64,000 nucleotides of DNA from Bacteroidota bacterium (GCA_026391735.1 JAPLDL010000013.1:1-64000), one strand, 5' to 3'. Shown: positions 43,957 to 52,932, numbered from the stretch's first letter. The notes: generated from the sequence alone by a model not told the origin. Numbers and translations: made by a program.

Positions 43957-44979
43957 TTACTTCTTTATCAATCTGTCCAACCTGTTCAGGCCATCGATGG
44001 CCTTATCATAATTGACCTTGAGCTTAAGCGATTTCTGATAATCATCATAAGCATTCCTGTATTCCTTAAGTTGTTCGAAGCTCAGCCCTCTGTTGTACCA
44101 GGATTCGGCGTGTAAAGAGTCCCTTGCGATGGCTTTTGAAAAATACGCCACGGCAGTTTTGAAATCCTGGAGATAAACCAGGTTTATATAACCGATATTG
44201 TAAGGGGCATCCCTGAACGTAGTATCAACCTTCATCAGCACTTCATAGGTACCAATTGCTTTCGCAAATTGCCCACTTTCCTGGTAGAACATACCCAGGT
44301 TATACAGGGCTTCCTTGCTGTTCGGCCGGATCCTTAGCGCGTTGGTAAAATAACCGGCCGCCAGCTGGTCTTTATGAGTAGCATACAACTCACCAAGCAG
44401 CATAAAAGCATCAAAAAACTGCTGGTTCAGTTTCACAGCATCCATCAGGTCTCCGATTGCATGTGCCGTATCGCCTGTCTCGAGCAGAGCCATAGCTCTT
44501 GTAAACCGGGCCGAGCTGTTCGCTTTATCGATCGTAAGTACTTCGCGTACATACTGATCCACCTTCTTATAGTCCTTGACGATAAGGTAAAGGTTAGCCA
44601 GTTTAAGATTGGCGGTAATATTTTCGGGTTCCACCGAAACAGCTTTCAAAAGAGACTCCTCGCAATTCTGAGGCTGCCCCATAAGCAGGTAGATGTCGGA
44701 TAACGTAAGGTAATAATCGGCTTTTTTAGGATCTATCTGCAAGGCTTTATTGATATCGTTCAGGGCCTGGTTGATCTCCCTCAGGTCAATATAAAGTTTG
44801 GCCCTTTGATGCAGAAGGCCGGCATCCTTCCCGTTTCCGGATATTTTCCTGTTCAGGTTTTCAAGCTCAACCCTCAATGAATCTTCCCTGCTCAGTTTAG
44901 CATGCACTCCTCCTCCCCTGCCGCAGCCAAAGCTCAATAAGATGAGGATAAAAACAGTGCAAAACGCGGTAATTCTCAT
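43957..44979 (-). CDS. TPR-repeat lipoprotein
   Basis: 340 aa with a lipoprotein signal ending LLSFGC. At least seven tetratricopeptide repeats follow (about 55-335), for example ADYYLTLSDIYLLMGQPQN and AESWYNRGLSFEQLKEYRN. TPR lipoproteins act as scaffolds for protein complexes in the periplasm or at the outer membrane. Its ATG is 1 nt after the recA stop, so it is the last gene of a bcp-recA-TPR operon; no functional link to recombination is implied. Confidence 0.9.
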   Translation of the reverse strand: MRITAFCTVFILILLSFGCGRGGGVHAKLSREDSLRVELENLNRKISGNGKDAGLLHQRAKLYIDLREINQALNDINKALQIDPKKADYYLTLSDIYLLMGQPQNCEESLLKAVSVEPENITANLKLANLYLIVKDYKKVDQYVREVLTIDKANSSARFTRAMALLETGDTAHAIGDLMDAVKLNQQFFDAFMLLGELYATHKDQLAAGYFTNALRIRPNSKEALYNLGMFYQESGQFAKAIGTYEVLMKVDTTFRDAPYNIGYINLVYLQDFKTAVAYFSKAIARDSLHAESWYNRGLSFEQLKEYRNAYDDYQKSLKLKVNYDKAIDGLNRLDRLIKK

Positions 44980-44980
44980 G

Positions 44981-45985
44981 CTATCTCTGGGTTTTTAGCA
45001 GTTCTTTGATCTTGTTTTCCAGCTCTTCCATCAGTTCGGGATTGTCCTGTATAAGCTTCTTCACCGCATCCCGGCCCTGACCGAGTTTGGTATCCCCGTA
45101 ACTGAACCACGACCCGCTCTTCTTTATGATGTTGTTATCCACAGCCAGATCCAGTATTTCATAACATTTGGAGATACCTTCACCGAAAATGATGTCGAAT
45201 TCAGCTTTTCTGAATGGCGGAGCGACTTTATTTTTCACCACTTTTACCCTGACCCTGTTGCCAACTGCTTCCTCCCCTTCTTTTAATTGAGTTATCTTGC
45301 GGATGTCGAGCCGCACGGAGGCATAGAATTTGAGAGCGTTTCCACCCGTGGTTGTCTCGGGGTTTCCAAACATTACGCCGATCTTTTCACGGAGCTGGTT
45401 GATGAAGATACAGCAGGTTTGTGTCTTGCTGATGGTCGATGTGAGTTTTCTCAGGGCCTGGGACATCAGGCGGGCCTGCAAACCCATTTTGGAATCCCCC
45501 ATCTCTCCTTCAATTTCGCTTTTAGGAGTAAGTGCGGCGACAGAGTCGATCACGATAATATCGATGGCGCCTGAACGTATAAGATTCTCGGTTATTTCAA
45601 GCGCTTGTTCCCCGTTATCGGGTTGGGATACCAGCAGGTTCTCCACATCAACTCCAAGTTTCTGGGCATAAAATCGGTCAAAAGCATGCTCAGCATCGAT
45701 AAATGCTGCAATACCTCCGGATTTCTGGGCTTCAGCTATTGCATGAAGAGCCAGCGTTGTCTTTCCTGATGACTCCGGTCCGTAAATCTCAATAACCCTG
45801 CCTTTGGGTAATCCGCCGACACCAAGTGCAATATCCAGGCCAATCGATCCGGTAGAGATCACGTCCACAGCTTCAATGGCATTTTCGCCAAGACGCATGA
45901 TAGTTCCTTTTCCATAAGCCTTTTCCAACTTATCCAAAGTAAGCTGCAGGGCTTTAACTTTTTCTTTGTTTACTTCCTGTGACAT
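44981..45985 (-). CDS. recA: Recombinase A
   Basis: The start [19 protein letters not shown] at 45985 has AGGAGG 4-5 nt upstream and gives 334 aa. The in-frame extension to 46057 overlaps bcp and is rejected. Walker A is [12 protein letters not shown]-binding loops L1 ([13 protein letters not shown]) and L2 ([19 protein letters not shown]) and [14 protein letters not shown] are intact. RecA pairs homologous strands and triggers self-cleavage of LexA-type repressors such as the S24 protein at 35.6 kb. No LexA-like box was recognised before this operon. Confidence 0.98.
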   Translation of the reverse strand: MSQEVNKEKVKALQLTLDKLEKAYGKGTIMRLGENAIEAVDVISTGSIGLDIALGVGGLPKGRVIEIYGPESSGKTTLALHAIAEAQKSGGIAAFIDAEHAFDRFYAQKLGVDVENLLVSQPDNGEQALEITENLIRSGAIDIIVIDSVAALTPKSEIEGEMGDSKMGLQARLMSQALRKLTSTISKTQTCCIFINQLREKIGVMFGNPETTTGGNALKFYASVRLDIRKITQLKEGEEAVGNRVRVKVVKNKVAPPFRKAEFDIIFGEGISKCYEILDLAVDNNIIKKSGSWFSYGDTKLGQGRDAVKKLIQDNPELMEELENKIKELLKTQR

Positions 45986-45998
45986 TTTTCCTCCTTTT

Positions 45999-46463
45999 TT
46001 ATAAGCCCATCTCCTTAAGGATCTGTTGCGAATGGTTTTTAGTATCAACTTTGGCAAAGACCTTTTCGATCACCCCTTTTTCATCGATCACATAGGTTGT
46101 TCTGATGATCCCTTCATATTCCTTACCATATAGCTTTTTCTTTCCCCATGCCCCATATGCCTTGAGAATGGTTTTCTCTTTATCCGGGATCAGGGCAAAA
46201 GGTAATATGTATTTAGCAATAAATTTTTTATGAGAAGCTTCCGAGTCGGCACTCACCCCTAACACTTTAAAACCTTTCTTCTTCAATACCTGAAAGTTGT
46301 CTTTCAAGTTACAGGCCTCGGCCGTACAACCCGGGGTGTCGTCTTTAGGATAGAAATACAAAATAAGTTTACTCCCCTTAAAATCTTTCAGGCATACAGG
46401 CAGGCCATCTTGGTCTACTGCCTGGAAATCAGGTGCTTTGTCTCCTGGTTTTAAAGCGCTCAT
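45999..46463 (-). CDS. bcp: Thioredoxin-dependent thiol peroxidase (BCP-type peroxiredoxin)
   Basis: 154 aa. The peroxidatic Cys is in [10 protein letters not shown], and the second Cys five residues on fits the atypical 2-Cys BCP type. [28 protein letters not shown] and [10 protein letters not shown] are family segments. It reduces peroxides with thioredoxin in the cytoplasm. It is the first gene of the bcp-recA-TPR operon, with a promoter box about 18 nt before its ATG. Confidence 0.95.
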   Translation of the reverse strand: MSALKPGDKAPDFQAVDQDGLPVCLKDFKGSKLILYFYPKDDTPGCTAEACNLKDNFQVLKKKGFKVLGVSADSEASHKKFIAKYILPFALIPDKEKTILKAYGAWGKKKLYGKEYEGIIRTTYVIDEKGVIEKVFAKVDTKNHSQQILKEMGL

Positions 46464-46480
46464 GTGTTTTTAATTTTATT

Positions 46481-46488
46481 CAAAATTA
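46481..46488 (-). promoter_or_regulatory. Promoter -7 box TAATTTTG for bcp-recA-TPR
   Basis: Minus-strand TAATTTTG; the expected start near 46474 leaves an 11-nt leader before the bcp ATG. Confidence 0.55.
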
Positions 46489-46537
46489 TTAAAAGCCCAC
46501 GGTATATCCTGCCGGAATTGTATGAAGTTTTCAACAA

Positions 46538-46615
46538 ACTGGATAGTCGGATAGCTGGATAACTGGATATCAAGCTATCGGTGCGAAGCGCCATATCCAG
46601 CTACCCAGTTATCTT
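46538..46615. repeat. Mirror octamer array with GGTGCGAAGCGCC core
   Basis: Octamers ACTGGATA, GTCGGATA, GCTGGATA, ACTGGATA lead into TCAAGCTA and the core hairpin (46580-46592), followed by reverse-complement units (TATCCAGC, TACCCAGT). The nth stop codon (46609-46611) lies in its right arm. Confidence 0.88.
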
Positions 46616-47250
46616 TTTTGACCCTGATAGAACTTGCATATCTCCGTCAGCCCGCATTCTTCACACTTTGGCTTTCTTGCCTGGCATACATATCTCCCAT
46701 GCAGGATCAGCCAATGATGGGCGATGGGGATAAGATTTTCGGGAATATGACGGATCAGCTGCATTTCGGTCTGGAACGGGTTCTTTGCATTTACTGTAAG
46801 CCCTATTCTTGCCGAAACTCTGTGTACATGCGTATCCACAGCCATAGTTGGCTTATTATAGATCACCGCAGCCAGAACATTCGCGCTTTTACGGCCGATG
46901 CCAGGAAGTTTCTGCAACTCGTCCACATCCGAAGGCATAATCCCATTAAAATCCCTGATCAGCACCTGGGCCATTCCGATGATGTTCTTTGTTTTATTAT
47001 TCGGGTAAGAGCAGCTCCTAACCAGTTCAAACACTTCTGACTGTTTCGCATTCGCAAGACTTTCGGCGGTTGGGTAATGCCGGAAGAGACCGGGAGTGAT
47101 CATGTTCACCCTCTTATCAGTACATTGGGCTGAAAGGATCACGGCTACGGCAAGCTCATATGGATCGGTGTAGACGAGCTCAGTTTCGGCGGTCGGACGG
47201 TGGGACAGGAAATATTCGATAGCTTTCTCATAGCGTTCCTTAATTCGCAT
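46609..47250 (-). CDS. nth: Endonuclease III
   Basis: The start MRIKERYEKAIEY at 47250 gives 213 aa. It is preferred because the promoter box (47265-47273) lies inside the longer frame. The helix-hairpin-helix motif is LPGIGRKSANVL with the catalytic Lys after AQCTD, the catalytic Asp is in VDTHVHR, and the 4Fe-4S loop is C-x6-C-x2-C-x5-C at the C-terminus. It removes oxidised pyrimidines in base-excision repair. The stop codon is supplied by a repeat array. Confidence 0.97.
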   Translation of the reverse strand: MRIKERYEKAIEYFLSHRPTAETELVYTDPYELAVAVILSAQCTDKRVNMITPGLFRHYPTAESLANAKQSEVFELVRSCSYPNNKTKNIIGMAQVLIRDFNGIMPSDVDELQKLPGIGRKSANVLAAVIYNKPTMAVDTHVHRVSARIGLTVNAKNPFQTEMQLIRHIPENLIPIAHHWLILHGRYVCQARKPKCEECGLTEICKFYQGQKR

Positions 47251-47264
47251 AGGCCTGGGTTTAT

Positions 47265-47273
47265 GCAAATGTA
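47265..47273 (-). promoter_or_regulatory. nth promoter -7 box TACATTTGC
   Basis: Minus-strand TACATTTGC, about 15 nt before the ATG at 47250. It supports the shorter start of nth. Confidence 0.7.
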
Positions 47274-47322
47274 GGAAAAACATGATAAAGGTCGTGATGA
47301 AAAGCTTGATACCGTCGGAATA

Positions 47323-48387
47323 TCAGAATTTAACCACTTTCAGGGTAAAACTCCTGTCGCCGCTCAAAACCCTCATGAAGTATATACCCCCGGGCAGTTT
47401 CCCCAGGTCAAGTGTGGTTTCAGGTTCATTGACGACTGCCCAAAGCATTTCCCGGCCTGAAATATCAAGCAGGCTTATCTGAACGCCAGAGGACTGATTT
47501 GCTATTTGAATTGTCAGACTACCATGGGTCGGATTCGGGTAAACTATAAAAGGATTAACGGGAATATGGGTTTCAACCCCCAGGGTATCACATCCCGTTT
47601 TAACTTCGGCCCGGCTATTGCAGCCGATGCGGTTATTATTTATCGTGACATTCGCCCAGGGGACCTCGAGGTATCTGCAAATGCTGTAAACATCGCAAAC
47701 TGAAAGACTATCGTTGTTATAAACTGTAATGGACGGGAGCATCCCTGGGTGGATACTGTCAAGACCGCTAAGGCTGTGTAATGACATATTGGAATAAATA
47801 ACCAGCTCTGCCCCTAAATCTTTAAGATGGTGCAGTTCTACCAGGTCTTTGAGCAAACCGTTGTCGTTGATCTGAAGCAGTCCCCCGATTGAACCCAGGT
47901 GATGGAGCCCGTTAAGTTTTACGAGTAAGGGATTTGAACCAATCCAGAGGTTCTTTGCAACAGAAGCCAGGGTATCAAGGCCTTTAAGACTGGCAAGAAC
48001 CGGGTTATCAAATATCTCGAAATTTCCTCCGACCGATCGTAAGTGACTCAGGCCACTCAGGTTATTCAAGGCTAGATTTGTGTATATTCCGAAATGCCCT
48101 CCAACGGTCCTTAAACTGTCGAGCCCTGATAATGACCCGAGAAGTTCGGTATGAGAAATTTCAAGATACCCGTCAATGGCGACAACCCCTCTGAGGCTAT
48201 CCAGATTGGTAATATCGGTGCCGCTGATGATGACATCTCCCTGTATCTCAGTACAGTTGGGATTGTCGGTATGAAAACTGTTGATATCTTCCTGGGTGTA
48301 AAATCCCCTCCCCTCATGAAGGCAGGGTTGAGCGGAAACCATAAAGGAGAGCAGAATACCACTGAAGATAATGAATAACTTTTTCAT
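47323..48387 (-). CDS. Type IX-secreted repeat protein (receptor L-domain-like)
   Basis: 354 aa from MKKLFIIFSG; a start 9 nt upstream (48396) is also possible. A signal peptide ends at VSA. Residues about 45-235 are irregular leucine-rich beta-helical repeats of the receptor-L-domain type (LSGLDSLRTVGGHFGIY, LSGLSHLRSVGGNFEIF). The last 75 residues are a type A sorting domain: VYPNPTHGSLTI, then LPGGIYFMRVLSG and FTLKVVKF. The protein should be exported through the type IX system and attached to the surface. Ligand unknown. Confidence 0.88.
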   Translation of the reverse strand: MKKLFIIFSGILLSFMVSAQPCLHEGRGFYTQEDINSFHTDNPNCTEIQGDVIISGTDITNLDSLRGVVAIDGYLEISHTELLGSLSGLDSLRTVGGHFGIYTNLALNNLSGLSHLRSVGGNFEIFDNPVLASLKGLDTLASVAKNLWIGSNPLLVKLNGLHHLGSIGGLLQINDNGLLKDLVELHHLKDLGAELVIYSNMSLHSLSGLDSIHPGMLPSITVYNNDSLSVCDVYSICRYLEVPWANVTINNNRIGCNSRAEVKTGCDTLGVETHIPVNPFIVYPNPTHGSLTIQIANQSSGVQISLLDISGREMLWAVVNEPETTLDLGKLPGGIYFMRVLSGDRSFTLKVVKF

Positions 48388-48435
48388 CAGGCTCATGATT
48401 TGAAAAACCGGAATGATTTAGATATATAGAACATA

Positions 48436-48443
48436 CAAATATA
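48436..48443 (-). promoter_or_regulatory. Promoter -7 box TATATTTG for the L-domain-like gene
   Basis: Minus-strand TATATTTG with a start expected near 48429, giving a leader of about 40 nt. Confidence 0.65.
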
Positions 48444-48474
48444 ATAAATCGATCTGAGTATATCAATAAAAGTT

Positions 48475-50988
48475 TTGCACAGGGATAAATGCCATCCGCC
48501 ATCTGCCATCCGCCATCTGCCATCCGCCATCTGCCATCCGCCATCTGCCATCCGCCATCTGCCATCCGCCATCTGCCATCTGCCATCTGCTCAATCCCGT
48601 ATCCCGCATCCATTATTCCGCATCATTCAATTAACCATTGGCCTCCTGATCCTCCTGTCCTTCCCTTCCTTCTCCCAGCCGCTCACTTCCTTTGTCAATC
48701 CCCTTATTGGTACCCGTGAGATGGGACATACATTTCCCGGGGCCTGTGTACCATTCGGGTTTGTACAGCTCAGTCCCGATACTGATACCATTCCCTACGA
48801 CATGGACGGAAAATACAATCCGAAAGTCTACCGCTATTGTGCCGGCTACCAGTATGATGACAAAACCATTGTTGGATTCAGCCATACCCATTTTAATGGC
48901 ACCGGCCATTCCGACCTGGGCGACTTTCTGATCATGCCCGAAACCGGACCTTTGCAACTGAATCCCGGTACGGCCGACCATCCTGAGAAGGGCTACCGTT
49001 CAGTTTTTCGCCATGAAACCGAGAAAGCCGAACCCGGATATTACCAGGTACATCTCGATGACCCGGATGTGACAGCCGAACTGACAGCAACGCTGAGATG
49101 CGGTTTCCATCGTTACACCTTCCCTGCCAGCGACTCATCCCGCGTAATCCTTGATATGATCCATGGCATATACAATTATGACGGCAAAGTGTTGTGGGCC
49201 TATGTACGAGTGTTAAACGACACCCTTATCACAGGTTACCGCATCACCAGCGGTTGGGGAAGAACCCGTTACCTGTATTTTGCGATGGCTTTTTCGAAGC
49301 CTTTTACTGAATGCGGATGGCGTAACTGGGATAAACCGGTTTACCGTGGCTTCTGGCGCAGGTTCAGCCAGTACCGCGATTTCCCGGAGATGGCGGGCAA
49401 GAAGATCAGAGCCTGGTTCGGGTTTAGAACCGACAAGGGAGAACAGATATGTCTGAAGATCGGCCTCTCAGCAGTAAGCATGGAAGGAGCCCTTGCAAAC
49501 CTCAAAGCCGAGATCCCGAATTGGGATTTTGACTGGATATGCCGACTGGCCCAGCAGAACTGGGAGAAGGAGCTTTCCCGCATCCGGGTTGAAATATCAT
49601 CTGACATCCGACATCAGACATCAGATATCAGATATCGGATTTCGGATGGATCAAACAGGGCAGACATGCTTACCAGCTTTTACACCTGCCTTTACCACGT
49701 CCTTATGAACCCGGTAATCTACCAGGATGTTGACGGAAAATACAGGGGCGTAGACCAGGAGATCCACACTGCAAACGGGTTTACCAACTATACAATATTC
49801 TCGCTCTGGGACACTTACCGGGCACTTCACCCGTTCTACACCTGGCTGTATCCGCAAAAAAGCGGGGATATGGTTTCATCCATGCTCGCACATTACTCAC
49901 AAAGTCCTGAAAAGATGCTCCCGGTATGGTCCTTTCACGGGAATGAGGACTGGTGCATGACCGGATATCACAGCGTGGCGGTGATTGCCGATGCGTGGGT
50001 GAAAGGTGTGCATAGCTTTAATCCGGAACAGGCTCTGCGTGCTTGTATCGGTACATCCGCCAATACCTATTATGAAGGCATAAGCGATTATATGAAGCTG
50101 GGGTATGTGCCGCTAGAAAAAAGCGCTAGTGCGGCTTCGGTAACACTTGAATATGCATACGATGATTTCGCTATCGCAAAGTTCGCTGATGCGGTTGCCG
50201 ATGATTCGGCCTCAGGGCCCATGCTGCAGATGTTTGCCGGGGCCGAGACTGCAAAGTATTTGAAACGTTCCCAAAATTATAAAAATGTATTTGACCGGCA
50301 TACAGGATTTATGCGTCCGAAATTTGCAGATGGCACATTCAAACCATCTTTCGATCCCTTAAGCACCGCCAATCAGGGTTTTGTGGAAGGGAACTCCTGG
50401 AACTATTCCTTCCATGTACAACAGGATATTCCCGGTCTTATAAACCTAATGGGTGGGGATAAAGCGTTCATTAACCGCCTGGATTCGCTGTTTACAATGC
50501 ATCTCGATGATAAGTATTTTGCCGAAACGGAGGATGTGACCCGCGATGGCCTGATCGGCAATTACGTGCACGGGAACGAGCCCAGCCATCATATCCCCTA
50601 CCTCTACAACTGGACCTCACAGCCATGGAAAACCCAGGCAATGATCCACAAGATCATCAATTCAATGTATAAGAATGCAGTGGACGGATTATGCGGCAAC
50701 GATGATTGCGGACAAATGAGCGCCTGGTACATTTTCAGCAGCCTTGGCTTTTATCCGGTTTGCCCCGGCACCGATGTTTACAATATCGGCAGCCCCTGTG
50801 TTTCAAAAGCAACGATAAGTCTTCCGAACGGAAAAATACTGACGATCATTGCCAAAAACCTCAGCGACAGGAATATCTATATTAAATCTGTAACTTTACG
50901 CGGTCAACCCCTCGAAGGGCTTGTGATTCATCATAAAGATCTCATGGAAGGGGGACTGCTGATATTCGAAATGTTTGACCGTCATTAA
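48475..50988 (+). CDS. GH92 alpha-mannosidase, secreted, with a repeat-disrupted 5' end
   Basis: The catalytic frame is GH92: VNPLIGTREMGHTFPGACVP, HFNGTGHSD, GTSANTYYEGISDYM, GNEPSHHIPYLYNW and GNDDCGQMSAWYIFSSLGFY. These are Ca2+-dependent exo-alpha-mannosidases that trim mannose from glycans outside the cytoplasm. A hydrophobic signal (LTIGLLILLSFPSFSQ) precedes the domain. The coordinates use the first in-frame start-like codon, TTG 48475. The only nearby ATG (48489) is out of frame, separated from the signal by a 14-unit heptad array; loss of one heptad would join them. A second heptad array lies in frame at about residues 375-391. The true start is therefore uncertain and may be switchable. 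Confidence 0.9.
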   Translation: MHRDKCHPPSAIRHLPSAICHPPSAIRHLPSAICHLPSAQSRIPHPLFRIIQLTIGLLILLSFPSFSQPLTSFVNPLIGTREMGHTFPGACVPFGFVQLSPDTDTIPYDMDGKYNPKVYRYCAGYQYDDKTIVGFSHTHFNGTGHSDLGDFLIMPETGPLQLNPGTADHPEKGYRSVFRHETEKAEPGYYQVHLDDPDVTAELTATLRCGFHRYTFPASDSSRVILDMIHGIYNYDGKVLWAYVRVLNDTLITGYRITSGWGRTRYLYFAMAFSKPFTECGWRNWDKPVYRGFWRRFSQYRDFPEMAGKKIRAWFGFRTDKGEQICLKIGLSAVSMEGALANLKAEIPNWDFDWICRLAQQNWEKELSRIRVEISSDIRHQTSDIRYRISDGSNRADMLTSFYTCLYHVLMNPVIYQDVDGKYRGVDQEIHTANGFTNYTIFSLWDTYRALHPFYTWLYPQKSGDMVSSMLAHYSQSPEKMLPVWSFHGNEDWCMTGYHSVAVIADAWVKGVHSFNPEQALRACIGTSANTYYEGISDYMKLGYVPLEKSASAASVTLEYAYDDFAIAKFADAVADDSASGPMLQMFAGAETAKYLKRSQNYKNVFDRHTGFMRPKFADGTFKPSFDPLSTANQGFVEGNSWNYSFHVQQDIPGLINLMGGDKAFINRLDSLFTMHLDDKYFAETEDVTRDGLIGNYVHGNEPSHHIPYLYNWTSQPWKTQAMIHKIINSMYKNAVDGLCGNDDCGQMSAWYIFSSLGFYPVCPGTDVYNIGSPCVSKATISLPNGKILTIIAKNLSDRNIYIKSVTLRGQPLEGLVIHHKDLMEGGLLIFEMFDRH
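48491..48588 (+). repeat. Fourteen tandem heptads GCCATCC/GCCATCT at the GH92 5' end
   Basis: Exactly 98 nt in 14 units. The first twelve alternate GCCATCC and GCCATCT (a 14-nt higher-order period); the last two are GCCATCT. The array starts 2 nt after the first bases of ATG 48489. All three frames are open through it. Confidence 0.97.
49598..49646 (+). repeat. Seven-unit heptad array inside the GH92 gene
   Basis: Units CATCTGA, CATCCGA, CATCAGA, CATCAGA, TATCAGA, TATCGGA, TTTCGGA in register. It is read as SSDIRHQTSDIRYRISDG in the mannosidase frame, between two conserved parts of the enzyme. Confidence 0.92.
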
Positions 50989-51011
50989 GGAGATCCGAAC
51001 CTGATAGATCA

Positions 51012-51156
51012 CTGATATCCAGCTATCCAGTTATCCAGTTATCGGCGCGAAGCGCCTTATCCAGTAATCCAGTTATCGGCGCGAAGCGCCTTATCCAGCT
51101 ATCCAGTTATCGGCGCGAAGCGCCTTATCCGGCTATCCAGTTATCCAGCTATCCAG
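51012..51156. repeat. Octamer array with three GGCGCGAAGCGCC cores at 34-nt spacing
   Basis: TATCCAGY units surround identical 13-nt hairpins at 51044-51056, 51078-51090 and 51112-51124. The period is exactly 34 nt. It fills the gap between the GH92 stop and the stop of the convergent gliding-type protein. Confidence 0.93.
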
Positions 51157-51161
51157 GGTTA

Positions 51162-52286
51162 CTACTTGAATATCTGGATCGACCCATGATGCATATCATC
51201 ACCGTACAGACCATGTCCTTTGAAAACATAAAAGTAGGTCCCGTCGGATAGTTTTCCGATCTCCCAGGTGCTGTTCACATAATCGGTGGTATGGTAGATC
51301 TTCCGGCCCCAGCGGTCGTAAATCCAGAGTTCGTTACTCAGGTAGATATCGCTCAGGGTGATATCCTTGTAGTTTTTATCGGAGATGATCTCCTTAAAAG
51401 TAAGCTTGTCATTGGGCGCATTTGAAGTCATCGCATTGGGGATGAACAGGTTGATGATCTTCACCGTCAGAGTATCCTGCAAGGTTGTATCACAGCCGTT
51501 GTTATCCCTGAACCTCATCTGGGTGAGCATGGTGCCGCTGCGGTCATAGATAAACTGAACAGGATTAGTGTTCGACACTGTCACTGTGCTATCCACATTG
51601 TAGAACATGTAATATTTCCAGTTGGTCATATATTGACGGGCAGTATCATTAAACTGTAGCGTTGCTACCGGGTTTGTCAGGTAAATAGTGTCGGATGGAA
51701 GGATTGTGTAACGGATCTTGGGAGCTTTAAGCACATCAACAAAATAAATGCTGTCGATGCTGCAGCCAAGCGAATCCATTACAGTAAGCCTGTGTTTCCC
51801 CGGGCAAACACCAAAACAAAGCGTATCCTGGTTATGTCCGCCATGCCAGTTGTACATGTAGGGAGGATAAATGGTGAATGGAGTACCTCCCGACACCAGC
51901 GCTTTGAACTGGCCCTTGCATTGAAGCGGGCAGGCAAGTGCATTGTAACGGTAAAGGGTATCAAATTTCATCTTCGGATGCATCCTGAGAGTCACTGTAT
52001 TGCTGGTATCAACAAGGGCGCCCTTAAATACGATGCAGCGGTAGTGAGCTGTATCGGAAGCCTTTACATGAGGAAAAATGAGGTAGGCCGTATCGGCTCC
52101 GGGAATATCTACACCGTTCTTTTGCCATACATACTGAACCGTGTCGGCCCCGGTTATATTTGCATGGTAAGCAACACTGTCGCGGTAACATGAGAAAGTC
52201 GTATCTTTTGGTGTCACAGTAACTGTGATCTGAGCTGCGCAAGCCAGGGAAGTAAAAATAAAGAAGATAAAAATGAGACGTTTCAT
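51162..52286 (-). CDS. Type IX-secreted protein with Ig-like domain and CHU_C-type C-terminus
   Basis: 374 aa with signal peptide (FIFFIFTSLACAAQ). An Ig-like domain (about 20-100: VQYVWQKNGVDIPGADTAYL, DTAHYRCIVF) and a mid-section with SGGTPFTIYPPYMYNW are followed by the gliding-motility-associated type B sorting domain: IPNAMTSNAPNDKLTF, LWIYDRWGRKIYHT and GKLSDGTYFYVFKG. The protein should be on the cell surface or released. Adhesion is plausible from the architecture only. Its stop lies a few nt from a repeat array. Confidence 0.88.
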   Translation of the reverse strand: MKRLIFIFFIFTSLACAAQITVTVTPKDTTFSCYRDSVAYHANITGADTVQYVWQKNGVDIPGADTAYLIFPHVKASDTAHYRCIVFKGALVDTSNTVTLRMHPKMKFDTLYRYNALACPLQCKGQFKALVSGGTPFTIYPPYMYNWHGGHNQDTLCFGVCPGKHRLTVMDSLGCSIDSIYFVDVLKAPKIRYTILPSDTIYLTNPVATLQFNDTARQYMTNWKYYMFYNVDSTVTVSNTNPVQFIYDRSGTMLTQMRFRDNNGCDTTLQDTLTVKIINLFIPNAMTSNAPNDKLTFKEIISDKNYKDITLSDIYLSNELWIYDRWGRKIYHTTDYVNSTWEIGKLSDGTYFYVFKGHGLYGDDMHHGSIQIFK

Positions 52287-52367
52287 GAAGATCAGAAATC
52301 GGCCGTAAAGGTAAATAATTAACGGAAATTTGCAGGAAATATTACAGAGGGGCCAGAGAACGGGACG

Positions 52368-52459
52368 GTTGGATGACTGGATAACTGGAGATCCAGTTAT
52401 CGGCGCGAAGCGCCATATCCAGCTATCCAGCTATCGGCGCGAAGCGCCATATCCAGTTA
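52368..52459. repeat. Octamer array with two GGCGCGAAGCGCC cores at 34-nt spacing
   Basis: CTGGATA-type units, then hairpins at 52402-52414 and 52436-52448 with TATCCAG-type units between and after. The stop codon of the CoA-binding gene (52457-52459) is its right end. Confidence 0.92.
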
Positions 52460-52822
52460 ATACAATTGATTCGACAGCATGATCAGGGTGCAGGCGTGGG
52501 TCACGTGGATACCTGCATCGCGGAGTTTCTTCTCAAACTCAACATTCTGTGTGCCGGGGTTAAATATGACTCTTTTTGGTTGAAGGCGGATGATATAGTC
52601 GTAATAATCAAGCTGGTTCTTCGGGCCGACGTACATCGTAACCGTGTGGATCTGATCGAAGTCCGTTCCAGGTTTTTCAATCTTAACACCGTCAATCTCC
52701 CCCTCCCTGAGCCCGATAGCGCAGACTGGGAACTCGTACTTAAGCAGTTTTTTTACAGCAAGATACGAGTACCTTTCGGGGTTTGTGCTGGCACCTAAAA
52801 CCAATGTCTTCCTATGATGCAA
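52457..52822 (-). CDS. CoA-binding domain protein (YccU-like)
   Basis: 121 aa. It starts at TTG 52822 (HHRKTLVLGASTNPERYSYL); no in-frame ATG is available before the conserved core. The CoA-binding Rossmann fold shows LVLGASTNPERYS, AIGLREGEIDGVKI and KRVIFNPGTQN, then a conserved Cys in HACTLIML. Family members bind CoA; their role is not known. A promoter box TAATTTTG lies at 52844-52851. The stop codon is supplied by a repeat array. Confidence 0.88.
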   Translation of the reverse strand: MHHRKTLVLGASTNPERYSYLAVKKLLKYEFPVCAIGLREGEIDGVKIEKPGTDFDQIHTVTMYVGPKNQLDYYDYIIRLQPKRVIFNPGTQNVEFEKKLRDAGIHVTHACTLIMLSNQLY

Positions 52823-52843
52823 GGCCTGTTAAAATTGCTGTTA

Positions 52844-52851
52844 CAAAATTA
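52844..52851 (-). promoter_or_regulatory. Promoter -7 box TAATTTTG for the CoA-binding gene
   Basis: Minus-strand TAATTTTG, start expected near 52837, leader about 15 nt before the TTG start codon. Confidence 0.5.
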
Positions 52852-52932
52852 ACAATTCCTAAGAAACTGGCAGTATTTTTTATTATCTTTCTGACAAATA
52901 TGCAGATTTTTCGATGTGGCAGGGAGTTTGAT

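Noticed and set aside
45986-46057. Longer RecA start with 24 extra residues.
   Set aside because: The extension is basic, overlaps bcp, and the AGGAGG site points to the start at 45985.
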